Positions 1 through 11,655 of a DNA stretch of 64,000 bases are shown here, piece by piece. A model generated the notes under the pieces. The model did no database searches. It saw nothing but the letters and a program-made list of their open reading frames with translations, and was not told where the DNA came from. Source of the DNA: Pseudorhodoferax soli. GTDB taxonomy: Bacteria; Pseudomonadota; Gammaproteobacteria; Burkholderiales; Burkholderiaceae_C. The stretch is from NCBI RefSeq assembly GCF_003337555.1, contig NZ_QPJK01000017.1, forward strand, positions 58,551-122,550. Reading direction: 5' to 3'. Position numbers and translations under genes: made by a program. Every line of letters begins with the position of its first letter. The first letter of the stretch is position 1.

Positions 1-172
1 GCAGACAACAGGCGAGTGTGGCCCAGGTCTGGCCGCTGAACAGCCGGGCCGCTGCGGCGCCAGCCAGGGCCGGGCTGGGCAGCTGCATGAACAGCAGCGG
101 CACGATCCAGAACAGGGCCGTCAGGCTGCCCCACCACAGGGAGGCAGCCAGTAGCGGCAGGCGCGCGCGCAT
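1..172 (-). CDS. DUF4149-type membrane protein, N-terminal part (cut by window edge)
   Basis: This reading frame enters from the left edge and starts at the ATG at 172. The 57 visible residues begin MRARLPLLAASLWWGSL and form one or two hydrophobic segments (WWGSLTALFWIVPLLFMQL), as in the small DUF4149 membrane proteins that often follow greA in Comamonadaceae. It starts 11 bases after the greA stop on the same strand, so co-transcription is likely. The family has no assigned biochemical role. The identification rests on the Trp-rich first helix and the position only, and the rest of the protein lies outside the window. Confidence 0.6.
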   Translation of the reverse strand, partial: MRARLPLLAASLWWGSLTALFWIVPLLFMQLPSPALAGAAAARLFSGQTWATLACCL

Positions 173-182
173 CGCCAGCGCT

Positions 183-662
183 TCAGATGTAGCGGACGCC
201 GATGACTTCGTAGCGCTTGATGCCGCCAGGCGTGTGCACCTCGGCGCTGTCGCCCTCGCCCTTGCCGATCAGGGCGCGTGCGATCGGGCTGGAGATGTTG
301 ATGCGGCCCAGCTTCAGGTCGGCCTCGTCCTCGCCGACGATCTGGTAGGTCACGGCCTGGCCGCTGTCCTCGTCTTCGAGGTCGACAGTGGCGCCGAACA
401 CCACCTTGCCGCCGGCATTGAGCTCGGCCGGGTCGATGACCTGGGCCACCGACAGCTTGCCCTCGATCTCCTGGATGCGGCCTTCGATGAAGCCCTGGCG
501 GTCCTTGGCGGCGTCGTAGTCGGCGTTCTCGGACAGGTCGCCCTGCGCGCGCGCTTCGGCGATCGCATTGATGATGAAGGGGCGGTCCACGGTCTTCAGG
601 CGGTGCAGTTCGGTCTTCAAGGCCTCGGCGCCGCGCCGGGTCACCGGAAAGGTGGTTGTCAT
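183..662 (-). CDS. greA: Transcription elongation factor GreA
   Basis: GreA binds the secondary channel of RNA polymerase and stimulates cleavage of backtracked transcripts. The 159-residue product has the usual family length (158 in E. coli). The N-terminal coiled coil carries the acidic tip [13 protein letters not shown] (D42 and E45 match the catalytic acidic pair), and a C-terminal FKBP-like domain ends in EVIGVRYI. The start at 662 is supported by the Shine-Dalgarno-like GGAGACC upstream. A perfect 12-bp hairpin separates it from the Kdo hydroxylase gene, so greA may have its own promoter or rely on read-through. Confidence 0.95.
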   Translation of the reverse strand: MTTTFPVTRRGAEALKTELHRLKTVDRPFIINAIAEARAQGDLSENADYDAAKDRQGFIEGRIQEIEGKLSVAQVIDPAELNAGGKVVFGATVDLEDEDSGQAVTYQIVGEDEADLKLGRINISSPIARALIGKGEGDSAEVHTPGGIKRYEVIGVRYI

Positions 663-675
663 GTTTCAGGTCTCC

Positions 676-710
676 AAAAGCAAACCGCCGAACGTCGCCG
701 TTCGGCGGTT
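676..710 (-). terminator. Intrinsic terminator-like hairpin after the Kdo hydroxylase gene
   Basis: A perfect 12-bp inverted repeat (arms 683-694 and 699-710, loop TCGC) lies between the Kdo hydroxylase stop and the greA start. Reading on the minus strand the stem is followed by TTTGCTTTT, an interrupted U-tract. It could terminate the carAB-kdoO transcript or attenuate read-through into greA. Confidence 0.55.
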
Positions 711-725
711 GGTAGGTGAGGGGGG

Positions 726-1595
726 TCAGACGAGTGTTCGTCCGGTCAGCCGGCTCAGAATTGCCAGCGGACTAGCGGCGGGATTGTATTGGCTCGCTGC
801 CGGCAGATGCAGTGTCTGCTCGGCCATGAACTGGCCCGACATCACCGCATGCGATGTCTGGTCGGAGAAGCACACCCAGACCGAGCCCGGCGAGAAGGGC
901 ACGGTCTGCTGCGGTGCGCTCTGCTGGTAGCCCAGGTCGGACTTCATCGCGTCGTGCAGCTGCAGCATGAGGTGGTCGTATTCGCTGCGCAGCGACTTGG
1001 TCACGCGCAGTGCCCGCAAGGCCTTGGCCTGCCAACGGGAATAGGGCTTGAGCCGCGGCAGGAAGCGCTGGGCCACGGCACCGAAGGGCTCGCCCACGCG
1101 CCAGACGCGTGGCGCGCCGTTGGGATTGAGGTTGGCGAAGACGCGCAGGATGCGCTCACCGTAGTTGGGCCGCGACGGGAAGGCATCGACATGCAGGCGC
1201 TTGTCGTCCGCACGCCAGGACTGCGTGCGCGTTTCGACCTGGGCTGGGCGAAAGCTCGTGGGCGCCATCCGCAAGGCAGGCCCGTAAGCCGGCAGCAGCC
1301 CGTCCACGAGTTGTCGTGCCTGGCTGCGAAAACGCGCGACCATGGCGGCTGTGGCCTGCTGCTTCGCTGCGTCGCCGGCGGCCCCCTTGAGCCGGCCCGT
1401 GGCGTCCAGGCTGATGTTGCGCGAACCTTCGGCCAGCAGCGCGGGATCCAGCAGGCGCTGCTCGTCGGCCAGCAACTCGAACCGCAGGCGCGGGAAGTAC
1501 AGCACCTTGCCTGCCTCCAGCGCAGCGATCCAGTCGTCGTTGGAGCGGGCCCCGGCCCAATCGGCCAGGTCCAGCTCCACCAGTTGCGACGTCAT
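726..1595 (-). CDS. kdoO: Kdo hydroxylase (Fe(II)/2-oxoglutarate-type lipid A core modification enzyme)
   Basis: Proteins of this family hydroxylate 3-deoxy-D-manno-oct-2-ulosonic acid (Kdo) in the lipopolysaccharide inner core, giving Ko, at the inner membrane. The 289-residue product has the iron-binding pattern expected of a 2-oxoglutarate-type oxygenase: H135-x-D137 in KRLHVDAFPSRPNYGE, and a distal H249 in DQTSHAVMSGQF with FxPGSVWVCFSD just before it. No signal peptide is visible, so it should act at the cytoplasmic face. It lies 18 bases downstream of carB on the same strand. Family assignment is from motif and overall sequence character. Substrate specificity is inferred from the family. 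Confidence 0.8.
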   Translation of the reverse strand: MTSQLVELDLADWAGARSNDDWIAALEAGKVLYFPRLRFELLADEQRLLDPALLAEGSRNISLDATGRLKGAAGDAAKQQATAAMVARFRSQARQLVDGLLPAYGPALRMAPTSFRPAQVETRTQSWRADDKRLHVDAFPSRPNYGERILRVFANLNPNGAPRVWRVGEPFGAVAQRFLPRLKPYSRWQAKALRALRVTKSLRSEYDHLMLQLHDAMKSDLGYQQSAPQQTVPFSPGSVWVCFSDQTSHAVMSGQFMAEQTLHLPAASQYNPAASPLAILSRLTGRTLV

Positions 1596-1613
1596 CGGCC
1601 GGCCCTCGTCGGA

Positions 1614-4848
<3,235 letters not shown>

Positions 4849-4856
<8 letters not shown>

Positions 4857-6048
4857 TGCTCGCCTCCGCCTTGAATTTTTCCATGGACTGCGTGAAGCGG
4901 TCGAAGAGGTAGCCGATGTCGTGCGGGCCGGGCGATGCTTCCGGGTGGCCCTGGAAGCAGAAGGCCGGCCTGTCGGTGCGGGCCAGGCCCTGCAGCGTGC
5001 CGTCGAACAGGCTCACGTGCGTGGCGCGCAGATTGGCCGGCAACGTTTTCTCGTCGACTGCGAAGCCGTGGTTCTGGCTCGTGATGGACACGCGGCCGTT
5101 GTCCAGGTCTTTCACCGGGTGGTTGGCACCGTGGTGGCCGAACTTCATCTTGAAGGTCTTGGCGCCCGAGGCCAGGGCCATGATCTGGTGGCCGAGGCAA
5201 ATGCCGAACGTCGGGATGCCGGTCTCGATCAGTTGGCGCGTGGCCTCGATCGCGTAGTCGCAGGGCTCCGGGTCGCCAGGGCCGTTGGACAGGAAGATGC
5301 CATCGGGCTTGAGCTTGAGCACGTCGGCCGCGGGCGTCTGCGCCGGCACCACCGTGATGCGCGCGCCGCGCTCGGCCAGCATGCGCAGGATGTTCTTCTT
5401 GACGCCGTAGTCGAAGGCGACGACATGGAACTTGGGCGTGATCTGCACGCCGTAGCCGGGTTTGCCGTTCAGGCCCACGAGCTGCCACTCGGTCTCGGTC
5501 CAGCTGTAGGTTTCGCGCACCGAAACGACCTTGGCCAGGTCCAGCCCCGACATCGCCGGCGCTGCCTTGGCCTGGGCGATGGCACTGTCGATGTCCTTCT
5601 GCGTGACCGTGCTGCCGGCGGCCAGCGCCACGATGGCGCCGTTCTGCGCGCCCTTGGTGCGCAGGTGGCGCGTGAGCTTGCGCGTGTCGATGCCGGAGAT
5701 GGCCACCGTCTTGCCGGCCACGAGGTACTGACTGAGGCTGGCGCTGCTGCGGAAGTTCGATTCCAGCAGCGGTAGATCCTTGATGATCAGGCCCGCAGCA
5801 TGGATCTTGTCGGCTTCGATGTCTTCGGCGTTCGTGCCGTAGTTGCCGATGTGCGGATAGGTGAGCGTGACGATCTGCTGGCAGTAGCTCGGATCGGTCA
5901 GGATTTCCTGGTAGCCGGTGAGCGACGTGTTGAACACGACTTCGCCGACGGTTGCGCCAAGGGCGCCGATCGAGTTGCCGATAAAGACCGTGCCGTCAGC
6001 TAGCGCCAGGATCGCGGGCGGGAAGGATCCCTGGAGGGATGAAAGCAC
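4849..6048 (-). CDS. carA: Carbamoyl-phosphate synthase small (glutaminase) subunit
   Basis: CarA hydrolyses glutamine and channels ammonia to CarB. The class I amidotransferase domain has the nucleophile elbow [11 protein letters not shown] (Cys) and the His/Glu pair in [12 protein letters not shown] place the start at the GTG at 6048 (protein [20 protein letters not shown], 399 residues), because GGAGAA lies about 4-6 bases upstream and the family begins at the LSLQGS segment. The frame stays open to an ATG at 6090, but those 14 residues look non-coding. carB follows with an 8-base overlap. Confidence 0.95.
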
Positions 6049-6175
6049 TGGGTTCTCCGGATGGTGACGGTCGCCCGGCGCCCTCGACAAGCACCTGGAG
6101 TGCTTCCCTGGACTGCTGCTTTAAGGGGATGTGGCGGTGGATGCGGCCGGCGACGCGATTGCGAAAAAGCCCACG

Positions 6176-6181
6176 ATTGTA
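6176..6181 (-). promoter_or_regulatory. Candidate -10 element for carAB
   Basis: In the 223-base gap between the methyltransferase stop and carA, the minus strand reads GCTACAATCG. TACAAT is a good sigma-70 -10 match about 130 bases upstream of the GTG start. No convincing -35 is present at 16-18 bases, so the call is weak. The rest of the gap shows no reading frame I can support. Confidence 0.35.
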
Positions 6182-6271
6182 GCGCGGGGCGCCAGCTGGC
6201 CCGCCAGATCAGGGGCTGTTCCGGGCCGTGAACCTGGGATTTACCCTAGGCCACCGCACGCCAACCGCTGT

Positions 6272-7099
6272 TCAGGGCCGTGGGGCGCTCGCATGGAGGC
6301 AAATGGCGGCGGCGGCTGCGACGTTGAGCGATTCTTCGCCGCCTGGCTGGGCAATGCGGATGTGCAGGCCGGCACGCGCCTGCAGTGCCGGCGACACGCC
6401 CTGCCCTTCGTGGCCCATGAGCCAGGCGCAGGGATAGGGCGGCGCCGCCGCATGCAGCCACTCGCCCTGGTGCGAACTGGTGGCGACCAGCGGCACCTGG
6501 AGCGTGGCCACGGCATCTTCGCCCGCCGCCTCGATCAGGCGCAGGCCGAAATGGGCGCCCATGCCGGCGCGCAGCACCTTGGGCGACCACAGCGCAGCCG
6601 TGCCAGCCAGCGCCAGCACCTGGCGGAAGCCAAAGGCACCCGCGCTGCGCAGGATGGAGCCGACGTTGCCGGCATCCTGCAGCCGGTCCAGCACCACGGT
6701 GGCGGCCAGCGGGTCCAGCGCCGGCGTGGCCGGCAACGCGAGCACGCAGGCGAAGCCGGCCGGCGAGCCCAGCGCGCTGAGCTGGCTCCAGAGCGCATCG
6801 GCCAGCAGCAGGCGCGGCACGCTGGCATCCAGGCCCAAGGCGGCGGCCATGGCCGCGCCTTGCTCCGACATCACCAGTTGCGCGGGCTGCCAACCGCGCG
6901 CGAGCGCGGCGCGGCACAGATGCTCGCCCTCGATCCAGATGCGCCCCTGGCGCCGGTAGGCGCCGTTTTCCTGCGCCAGCCGGCGCAGTTCCTTGAACTG
7001 CGGGTTCTCGCGCGAGCGGATTTCCAGCAGGCTGGCTGGCGTACCTTCGCCCTGTCGGGCTGCAGTGCCATGGGCTTTCGGAACGGCCGGGCTGCTCAT
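6272..7099 (-). CDS. TrmH/SpoU-family (SPOUT) RNA 2'-O-methyltransferase
   Basis: SPOUT methyltransferases of this group methylate ribose 2'-OH in rRNA or tRNA with S-adenosylmethionine. The 275-residue product has an N-terminal substrate-binding domain ([28 protein letters not shown]) and all three SPOUT motifs: motif 1 [20 protein letters not shown], motif 2 MGHEGQGVS and motif 3 [14 protein letters not shown]. It starts at the ATG at 7099, which overlaps the rnhB stop as ATGA, so the frame that continues upstream in rnhB is not coding. The layout resembles RlmB-like 23S rRNA methyltransferases, but the target base cannot be read from sequence. Confidence 0.9.
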   Translation of the reverse strand: MSSPAVPKAHGTAARQGEGTPASLLEIRSRENPQFKELRRLAQENGAYRRQGRIWIEGEHLCRAALARGWQPAQLVMSEQGAAMAAALGLDASVPRLLLADALWSQLSALGSPAGFACVLALPATPALDPLAATVVLDRLQDAGNVGSILRSAGAFGFRQVLALAGTAALWSPKVLRAGMGAHFGLRLIEAAGEDAVATLQVPLVATSSHQGEWLHAAAPPYPCAWLMGHEGQGVSPALQARAGLHIRIAQPGGEESLNVAAAAAICLHASAPRP

Positions 7100-7737
7100 G
7101 GGGCCACCACCGTCACGGCACGCACACCCGCCTCGCGCACGGGCGCGAAGGACTGGCGGTGCCAGGCGCAGGCCCCGTGCAGGCGCAGCGCCTCCAGGTG
7201 CGCAGCCGTGCCATAGCCCTTGTGGGCATCGAAGCCGTACTGCGGGAATTGCGCGTGGATTTCGCCGCACCAGCGGTCGCGGTGCACCTTGGCCAGGATG
7301 GATGCGGCTGAGATGGCCGGCACCAGCGCGTCGCCCTTGACCACGGCCTCGGCCAGCATGTCGAGCACGGGCAGCTGGTTGCCATCCACCAGCACGCGCA
7401 CCGGCTTGAGGCGCAAGCCCTGCACGGCGCGCTGCATGGCCAGCAGCGTGGCCTTGAGGATGTTGAGCCGGTCGATCTCCTCGACGGAAGCCTCGCCGAT
7501 CGCGCAGCACAAGGCCTTAGCGCGGATCTCGTCGTACAGGCGCTCGCGGCGCAGGGCCGTCAGCGTCTTGGAATCGGCCAGGCCCTCGATGGGTTGGCGC
7601 TCGTCCAGGATCACGGCCGCAGCGACCACGGGGCCGGCCAACGGCCCGCGGCCCGCCTCGTCCACGCCCGCCATCAATCCAGGTGCAGCCCAGCCCAGCA
7701 CCTGCTGCTCAGCCCGCAAGAAGTTTTTCGATCGCAT
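7096..7737 (-). CDS. rnhB: Ribonuclease HII
   Basis: RNase HII removes ribonucleotides from RNA-DNA hybrids and misincorporated ribonucleotides from DNA. The catalytic Asp-Glu pair is in [13 protein letters not shown] near residue 26, followed by [19 protein letters not shown], the acidic VLVDGN and [10 protein letters not shown] start it at the ATG at 7737 ([12 protein letters not shown], 213 residues), overlapping the lpxB end by 29 bases. The longer frame to 7884 lies inside lpxB and has no family character. A start nearer the conserved LMAGVDE segment is also possible. Stop and start with the downstream methyltransferase overlap as ATGA. Confidence 0.93.
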   Translation of the reverse strand: MRSKNFLRAEQQVLGWAAPGLMAGVDEAGRGPLAGPVVAAAVILDERQPIEGLADSKTLTALRRERLYDEIRAKALCCAIGEASVEEIDRLNILKATLLAMQRAVQGLRLKPVRVLVDGNQLPVLDMLAEAVVKGDALVPAISAASILAKVHRDRWCGEIHAQFPQYGFDAHKGYGTAAHLEALRLHGACAWHRQSFAPVREAGVRAVTVVAP

Positions 7738-8869
7738 CGCTCGCCAATCGTGCCGTATCGCGCCGCAGCTCCAGGTGCAGCGCCGTGAACCGTTGTTCCA
7801 GGGCCGCGATTGTCTCCGGTGCCGTGTCCCGCGCCTGCAACCAATGGTCCAGCGCCGCTGCCAAGGCCGCGGGCGTCGCTGCATCCTGGATCAGTTCGGG
7901 CACGACCGTGTCGCGGCACAGGATGTTGGGCAGGCCGATCCAGGGCATCAGGTTGCGCCCCCGCATGAGCCAGTACGACAGCCGGTTCATGTGGTACGCA
8001 ATGACCATGGGCCGCTTGTACAAGGCCGTCTCCAGCGTGGCCGTGCCGCTGGCCACGAGCGCCACGTCGCACGCGGCCAGCACAGTGTGCGACTGGCCGC
8101 GCACGACCTGCAGGCGTGCCCCGAGGCCGGCGGTATCGGCCAGGCGGCGGATCTCCGCCTCTTGCGAGGGCACGGCCGGCACCACGAACCGCAGCGCCGG
8201 TCGGCTGCGCAGCAGCGTGTTTGCCGCGGCAAAGAAGCGCGCGCCCATCTGCTGGACTTCCGAGCCACGGCTGCCCGGCAGCACGGCGACCACGCAGGCC
8301 TCGTCTGCCAGCCCGAGCTGCCGCCGCGCGGCCGCGCGGTCCGGCTCCAGCGGGATCACGCTGGCCAGCGGATGGCCGACATAGGTGGCGGGCACGCCAT
8401 GCGCAGCCAGCAATGCCGGCTCGAACGGAAAGATGCACAGCACATGGTCGGCACTGCGCTTGAGCGTCTCGACCTTCTTCGCGCGCCAGGCCCAGAACGA
8501 GGGGCTCACGAAGTGGACCGTCGGAATGCCGGCGGTGCGCAGCCGGGCTTCCAGGCCGAAGTTGAAATCGGGAGCGTCGATGCCGATGAAGATGTCGGGC
8601 CGCTCTTGCAGTAGCCGATCGCCCAGTTCGCGGCGGATGGCGAGCAAGCGGCGCAGGTGCGGCACCACCTCCAGGTAGCCGCGCACGGCCAGTGTCTCGC
8701 TCGGCCACCAGGGCTCGAAGCCGCGCGCCTGCATCTGGTGTCCACCGATGCCCATGGATTGCATCGCCGGCCAGCGTGCCCGCAGGCCGTCGAGCAGCAG
8801 CCCGGCCAGCAGGTCACCCGAGGCCTCGCCGGCCACCATCGCGCAACGCCGCGCCGAAGCCAGGGCCAT
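7709..8869 (-). CDS. lpxB: Lipid-A-disaccharide synthase
   Basis: LpxB condenses UDP-2,3-diacylglucosamine with lipid X to form the beta-1,6 disaccharide of lipid A at the inner membrane. The 386 residues (family about 380) include [15 protein letters not shown] at the N-terminus, [18 protein letters not shown], the conserved [11 protein letters not shown] region, and LPGSRGSEV followed by [11 protein letters not shown] in the C-terminal GT-B half. The start at 8869 is 3 bases after the lpxA stop. It is the last lpx gene in a run that encodes three sequential or linked lipid A steps. Confidence 0.97.
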   Translation of the reverse strand: MALASARRCAMVAGEASGDLLAGLLLDGLRARWPAMQSMGIGGHQMQARGFEPWWPSETLAVRGYLEVVPHLRRLLAIRRELGDRLLQERPDIFIGIDAPDFNFGLEARLRTAGIPTVHFVSPSFWAWRAKKVETLKRSADHVLCIFPFEPALLAAHGVPATYVGHPLASVIPLEPDRAAARRQLGLADEACVVAVLPGSRGSEVQQMGARFFAAANTLLRSRPALRFVVPAVPSQEAEIRRLADTAGLGARLQVVRGQSHTVLAACDVALVASGTATLETALYKRPMVIAYHMNRLSYWLMRGRNLMPWIGLPNILCRDTVVPELIQDAATPAALAAALDHWLQARDTAPETIAALEQRFTALHLELRRDTARLASDAIEKLLAG

Positions 8870-8872
8870 GGC

Positions 8873-9661
8873 TCAGCGCGCGATGCCGACGGTGGAACTG
8901 CGCAGAAAGCCGAGCATGGCCGCGACCTCGCCGGCAGCCTCGGGATGCGATGCGGTCAGCGCCTCGATGCCGGCCATGGCCTCGTCCAACGGCTTGCCCT
9001 GGCGATAGAGCAGCTTGTGCATCTCGCGCACGGCCGTCTGGCGCTCCGCGGAGAAGTCACGCCGGCGCAGGCCGACCAGATTCACGCCGCGCACCTGCAG
9101 CGGGTTGCCGTCGACCACGAGGAAGGGCGGCACGTCCTTGTTCACGTGGCTCGCAAAGCCGATCATGGCGTGGTCGCCGATCCGCATGCGCTGCAGGATG
9201 CCGGTCAGGCCGCCCACGGTCACGTGGTCGCCCAATTGCACATGGCCGGCCAGTGTGGCGTTGTTGGCCATGGTGGCGTGGTTGCCGACCTGGCAGTCGT
9301 GCGCGATGTGCACGTAGGCCATGATCCAGTTGTCGCTGCCGATGCGCGTGACGCCGCCATCCTGCACGGTGCCCAGGTTGAAGGTGCAAAACTCGCGGAC
9401 GACGTTGCGGTCACCGATCACGAGTTCGGTCGGCTCGCCTGCGTACTTCTTGTCTTGTGGCACGGCGCCCAGCGAGGCGAACTGGAAAATCCGGTTGTCA
9501 CGCCCGATGGTGGTGTGCCCTTCGATCACGCAGTGCGGGCCGACCTCGGTGCCGGCGCCGATGCGCACATGCGGGCCGATCAGGCTGAACGCACCGACCC
9601 GGACCGACGCATCGAGCTCGGCCGCCGGATCGACGATGGCACTGGGATGGACATGGGCCAC
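8873..9661 (-). CDS. lpxA: UDP-N-acetylglucosamine acyltransferase
   Basis: LpxA performs the first lipid A step, transferring (R)-3-hydroxyacyl from ACP to the 3-OH of UDP-GlcNAc. The protein is a left-handed beta-helix built of hexapeptide repeats ([48 protein letters not shown]) with a C-terminal helical domain. The GTG at 9661 gives [12 protein letters not shown] and 262 residues, exactly the E. coli length. AGGGGAT precedes it. The frame open to 9700 lies in the end of fabZ and is rejected. Confidence 0.97.
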   Translation of the reverse strand: MAHVHPSAIVDPAAELDASVRVGAFSLIGPHVRIGAGTEVGPHCVIEGHTTIGRDNRIFQFASLGAVPQDKKYAGEPTELVIGDRNVVREFCTFNLGTVQDGGVTRIGSDNWIMAYVHIAHDCQVGNHATMANNATLAGHVQLGDHVTVGGLTGILQRMRIGDHAMIGFASHVNKDVPPFLVVDGNPLQVRGVNLVGLRRRDFSAERQTAVREMHKLLYRQGKPLDEAMAGIEALTASHPEAAGEVAAMLGFLRSSTVGIAR

Positions 9662-9675
9662 GTGGCAGATCCCCT

Positions 9676-10116
9676 TCAGGCCACCTTGCGCATGGTGCAC
9701 ATCAGCTCGGCCTCGCAGGCGATGGTCTCGCCCACACTGGCCGTGCCTTTGAACTTGTAGATGCCGGCCTTCTGGCGCAGCAATTCCACATCGAGCACCA
9801 ACTGGTCGCCCGGCTCCACGGGGCGCTTGAACCGCGCCGCGTCGATGCCCGCAAAGTAATAGACCGTGTTGTCGTCCAGGTCCTTGCCGCTGCTGGCAAA
9901 GGACAGCAGCGCTGCGGCCTGGGCCATGGCCTCGAGCATCAACACCCCCGGCATCACCGGCCGGTTCGGGAAATGGCCGACGAAGTACGGCTCGTTGATC
10001 GATACGTTCTTGAGCGCCTTGATGCGCACGTCCTTCTCGATCGACAGCACGCGGTCCACCAGCAGGATGGGATAGCGGTGCGGCAGCTTCTTGAGGATTT
10101 GGTGGATGTCCATCAT
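9676..10116 (-). CDS. fabZ: 3-hydroxyacyl-ACP dehydratase FabZ
   Basis: FabZ dehydrates (R)-3-hydroxyacyl-ACP in fatty acid elongation and competes with LpxA/LpxD for hydroxyacyl-ACP, which explains its place inside the lpx cluster. The hot-dog fold protein (146 residues from the ATG at 10116, 145 if the second ATG at 10113 is used) has the catalytic His in [19 protein letters not shown] with the catalytic Glu in LEAMAQ. AGAGAAG lies upstream. The frame that extends to 10449 is inside lpxD and is not part of the protein. Confidence 0.96.
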   Translation of the reverse strand: MMDIHQILKKLPHRYPILLVDRVLSIEKDVRIKALKNVSINEPYFVGHFPNRPVMPGVLMLEAMAQAAALLSFASSGKDLDDNTVYYFAGIDAARFKRPVEPGDQLVLDVELLRQKAGIYKFKGTASVGETIACEAELMCTMRKVA

Positions 10117-10129
10117 GTCGTCGTCTTCT

Positions 10130-11137
10130 CTATTCGTCGCGGGCCGGCAAGCGGCGCTCCAGCGCACGCAGGCGCTCGCGCAGGCTGGGCAGCTGGCGCA
10201 GCGTTGCCGCGGACTTCTCCCACTTGCCAAACTCGTCCAGCGGGTACACCCCGCCATAGGCACCCGCCTTGCGGATGCTGCCCGTGACCGAGGCACCGCC
10301 ACCGATGTGCACGTGATCGACGATGGTGGCGTGGCCGGTGATTTTGGCCGCACCGCCGATGGTGCAGTGCTCGCCGACCGTGGTGCTGCCGGCAATCGCG
10401 GCGCTGCCAGCGATGGCCGAATGCCTGCCGATGCGCACGTTGTGCGCAATCTGGATCAGGTTGTCGAGCTTGACGCCGTCTTCGATCACGGTATCGCCCA
10501 GCGCGCCGCGGTCGATGCAGGTGTTTGCGCCGATGTCCACGTCATTGCCGATGCGCACCGCACCCAGTTGTTCGATCTTCTCCCAGCGGCCCGCGTTCGG
10601 CGCGAAGCCGAAGCCGTCTGCACCGATCACGGCACCGGGCTGGACGGTGCAACGCTCGCCGATGCTGCAGCGTTCACCCACCGTCACGCGTGAGGTGAGC
10701 ACCGTGTCCGCACCGATGCGCGCGCCGCGTTCGACCACGCACAGCGGGCCGATCCAGGCGCTCGGATGGACTTCGGCTTCGGGGTCGACCACGGCGCTCG
10801 GGTGCACACCCGCGGAGCGGGCCGGCATCTGCGTGCGCTTCCAAAGCTGCGTCAGCCGGGCGTAGTACAGGTAAGGATCGTCCGCGACGATGCAGGCGCC
10901 GCGCGCCTGAGCCTGATCGCGCAAGGCCGGGGCGACGATCACGCAGGCCGCCTGGCTGGGCGCCAGTTGCGCAACCAGCTTGGCGTTGCTCAGAAAGGTG
11001 ATCTGCCCCGCACCAGCCGACGCCAGAGGCGCCAGGCCTTCGATGGCCAAGGAGCGCTCGCCGTGCAGTTCTCCACCCAGCGCGTCGACGATCGCGCCAA
11101 GATCCAGAGCCACGTCAGGTCGGCAAGTCCCGCTCAC
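10130..11137 (-). CDS. lpxD: UDP-3-O-(3-hydroxyacyl)glucosamine N-acyltransferase
   Basis: LpxD adds the N-linked hydroxyacyl chain in the third lipid A step. The 335-residue product has the N-terminal uridine-binding domain ([17 protein letters not shown]), a left-handed beta-helix of hexapeptide repeats, and the catalytic-His region [18 protein letters not shown]. The start is a GTG at 11137 whose GTGA overlaps the skp stop codon. A second in-frame GTG at 11113 is an alternative. Gene order skp-lpxD-fabZ-lpxA-lpxB is the classic proteobacterial envelope cluster. Confidence 0.96.
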   Translation of the reverse strand: MSGTCRPDVALDLGAIVDALGGELHGERSLAIEGLAPLASAGAGQITFLSNAKLVAQLAPSQAACVIVAPALRDQAQARGACIVADDPYLYYARLTQLWKRTQMPARSAGVHPSAVVDPEAEVHPSAWIGPLCVVERGARIGADTVLTSRVTVGERCSIGERCTVQPGAVIGADGFGFAPNAGRWEKIEQLGAVRIGNDVDIGANTCIDRGALGDTVIEDGVKLDNLIQIAHNVRIGRHSAIAGSAAIAGSTTVGEHCTIGGAAKITGHATIVDHVHIGGGASVTGSIRKAGAYGGVYPLDEFGKWEKSAATLRQLPSLRERLRALERRLPARDE

Positions 11138-11655
11138 TTGGTGGGGTTGGCCGCGTTCAAAGCCTTGATGACTTTGTCGGTGATGTCGTGCTTGGGATTG
11201 ATGTACGCGGCCTCCTGCAGGATGGCGTCGTACTTCTCGGTCTCGGCAACCTGCTTGATGATGCGGTTGGCCTTGTCGATGACCTGCTGCAGCTCTTCGT
11301 TCTTGCGCAGGTTCAGGTCTTCCTGGAACTCGCGGCGCTTGCGCTGGAAGTCGCGGTCCTGCTCCGTCAGCTGGCGCTGGCGTGCTGTGCGCTGGCTTTC
11401 GGCCAGGGTCGGCGCCTCGCGCTCGAACTTCTCCGAGGCTGCCTTGAGCACGTTGCCGGCATCCATCAGGTCCTTCTCGCGCTTGGAGAATTCGGCCTCC
11501 AGCTTGCTTTGCCCGACCTTGGCCGGATTGGCTTCGCGCAGCAGGCGGTCGATGTTGACGAACCCGATCCGGAAGTCTTCAGCCTGCGCTTGGGCTGCCA
11601 GTGCCGCCAACCCCAGCAACAGGGCGGCTCCGAACGGACGCAAAAAAGTCTTCAT
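11134..11655 (-). CDS. skp: Periplasmic chaperone Skp/OmpH
   Basis: Skp is a periplasmic trimeric chaperone that carries unfolded outer-membrane proteins to the BAM complex. The 173-residue product has a signal peptide ([15 protein letters not shown], cleavage near AQA) followed by [17 protein letters not shown] long charged helical stretch rich in E, K, R and Q (about residues 50-130) would form the tentacle. The ATG at 11655 overlaps the bamA stop by one base (TGATG). The TTG one codon upstream is less likely to be used. The bamA neighbour fits its role. Confidence 0.93.
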   Translation of the reverse strand: MKTFLRPFGAALLLGLAALAAQAQAEDFRIGFVNIDRLLREANPAKVGQSKLEAEFSKREKDLMDAGNVLKAASEKFEREAPTLAESQRTARQRQLTEQDRDFQRKRREFQEDLNLRKNEELQQVIDKANRIIKQVAETEKYDAILQEAAYINPKHDITDKVIKALNAANPTK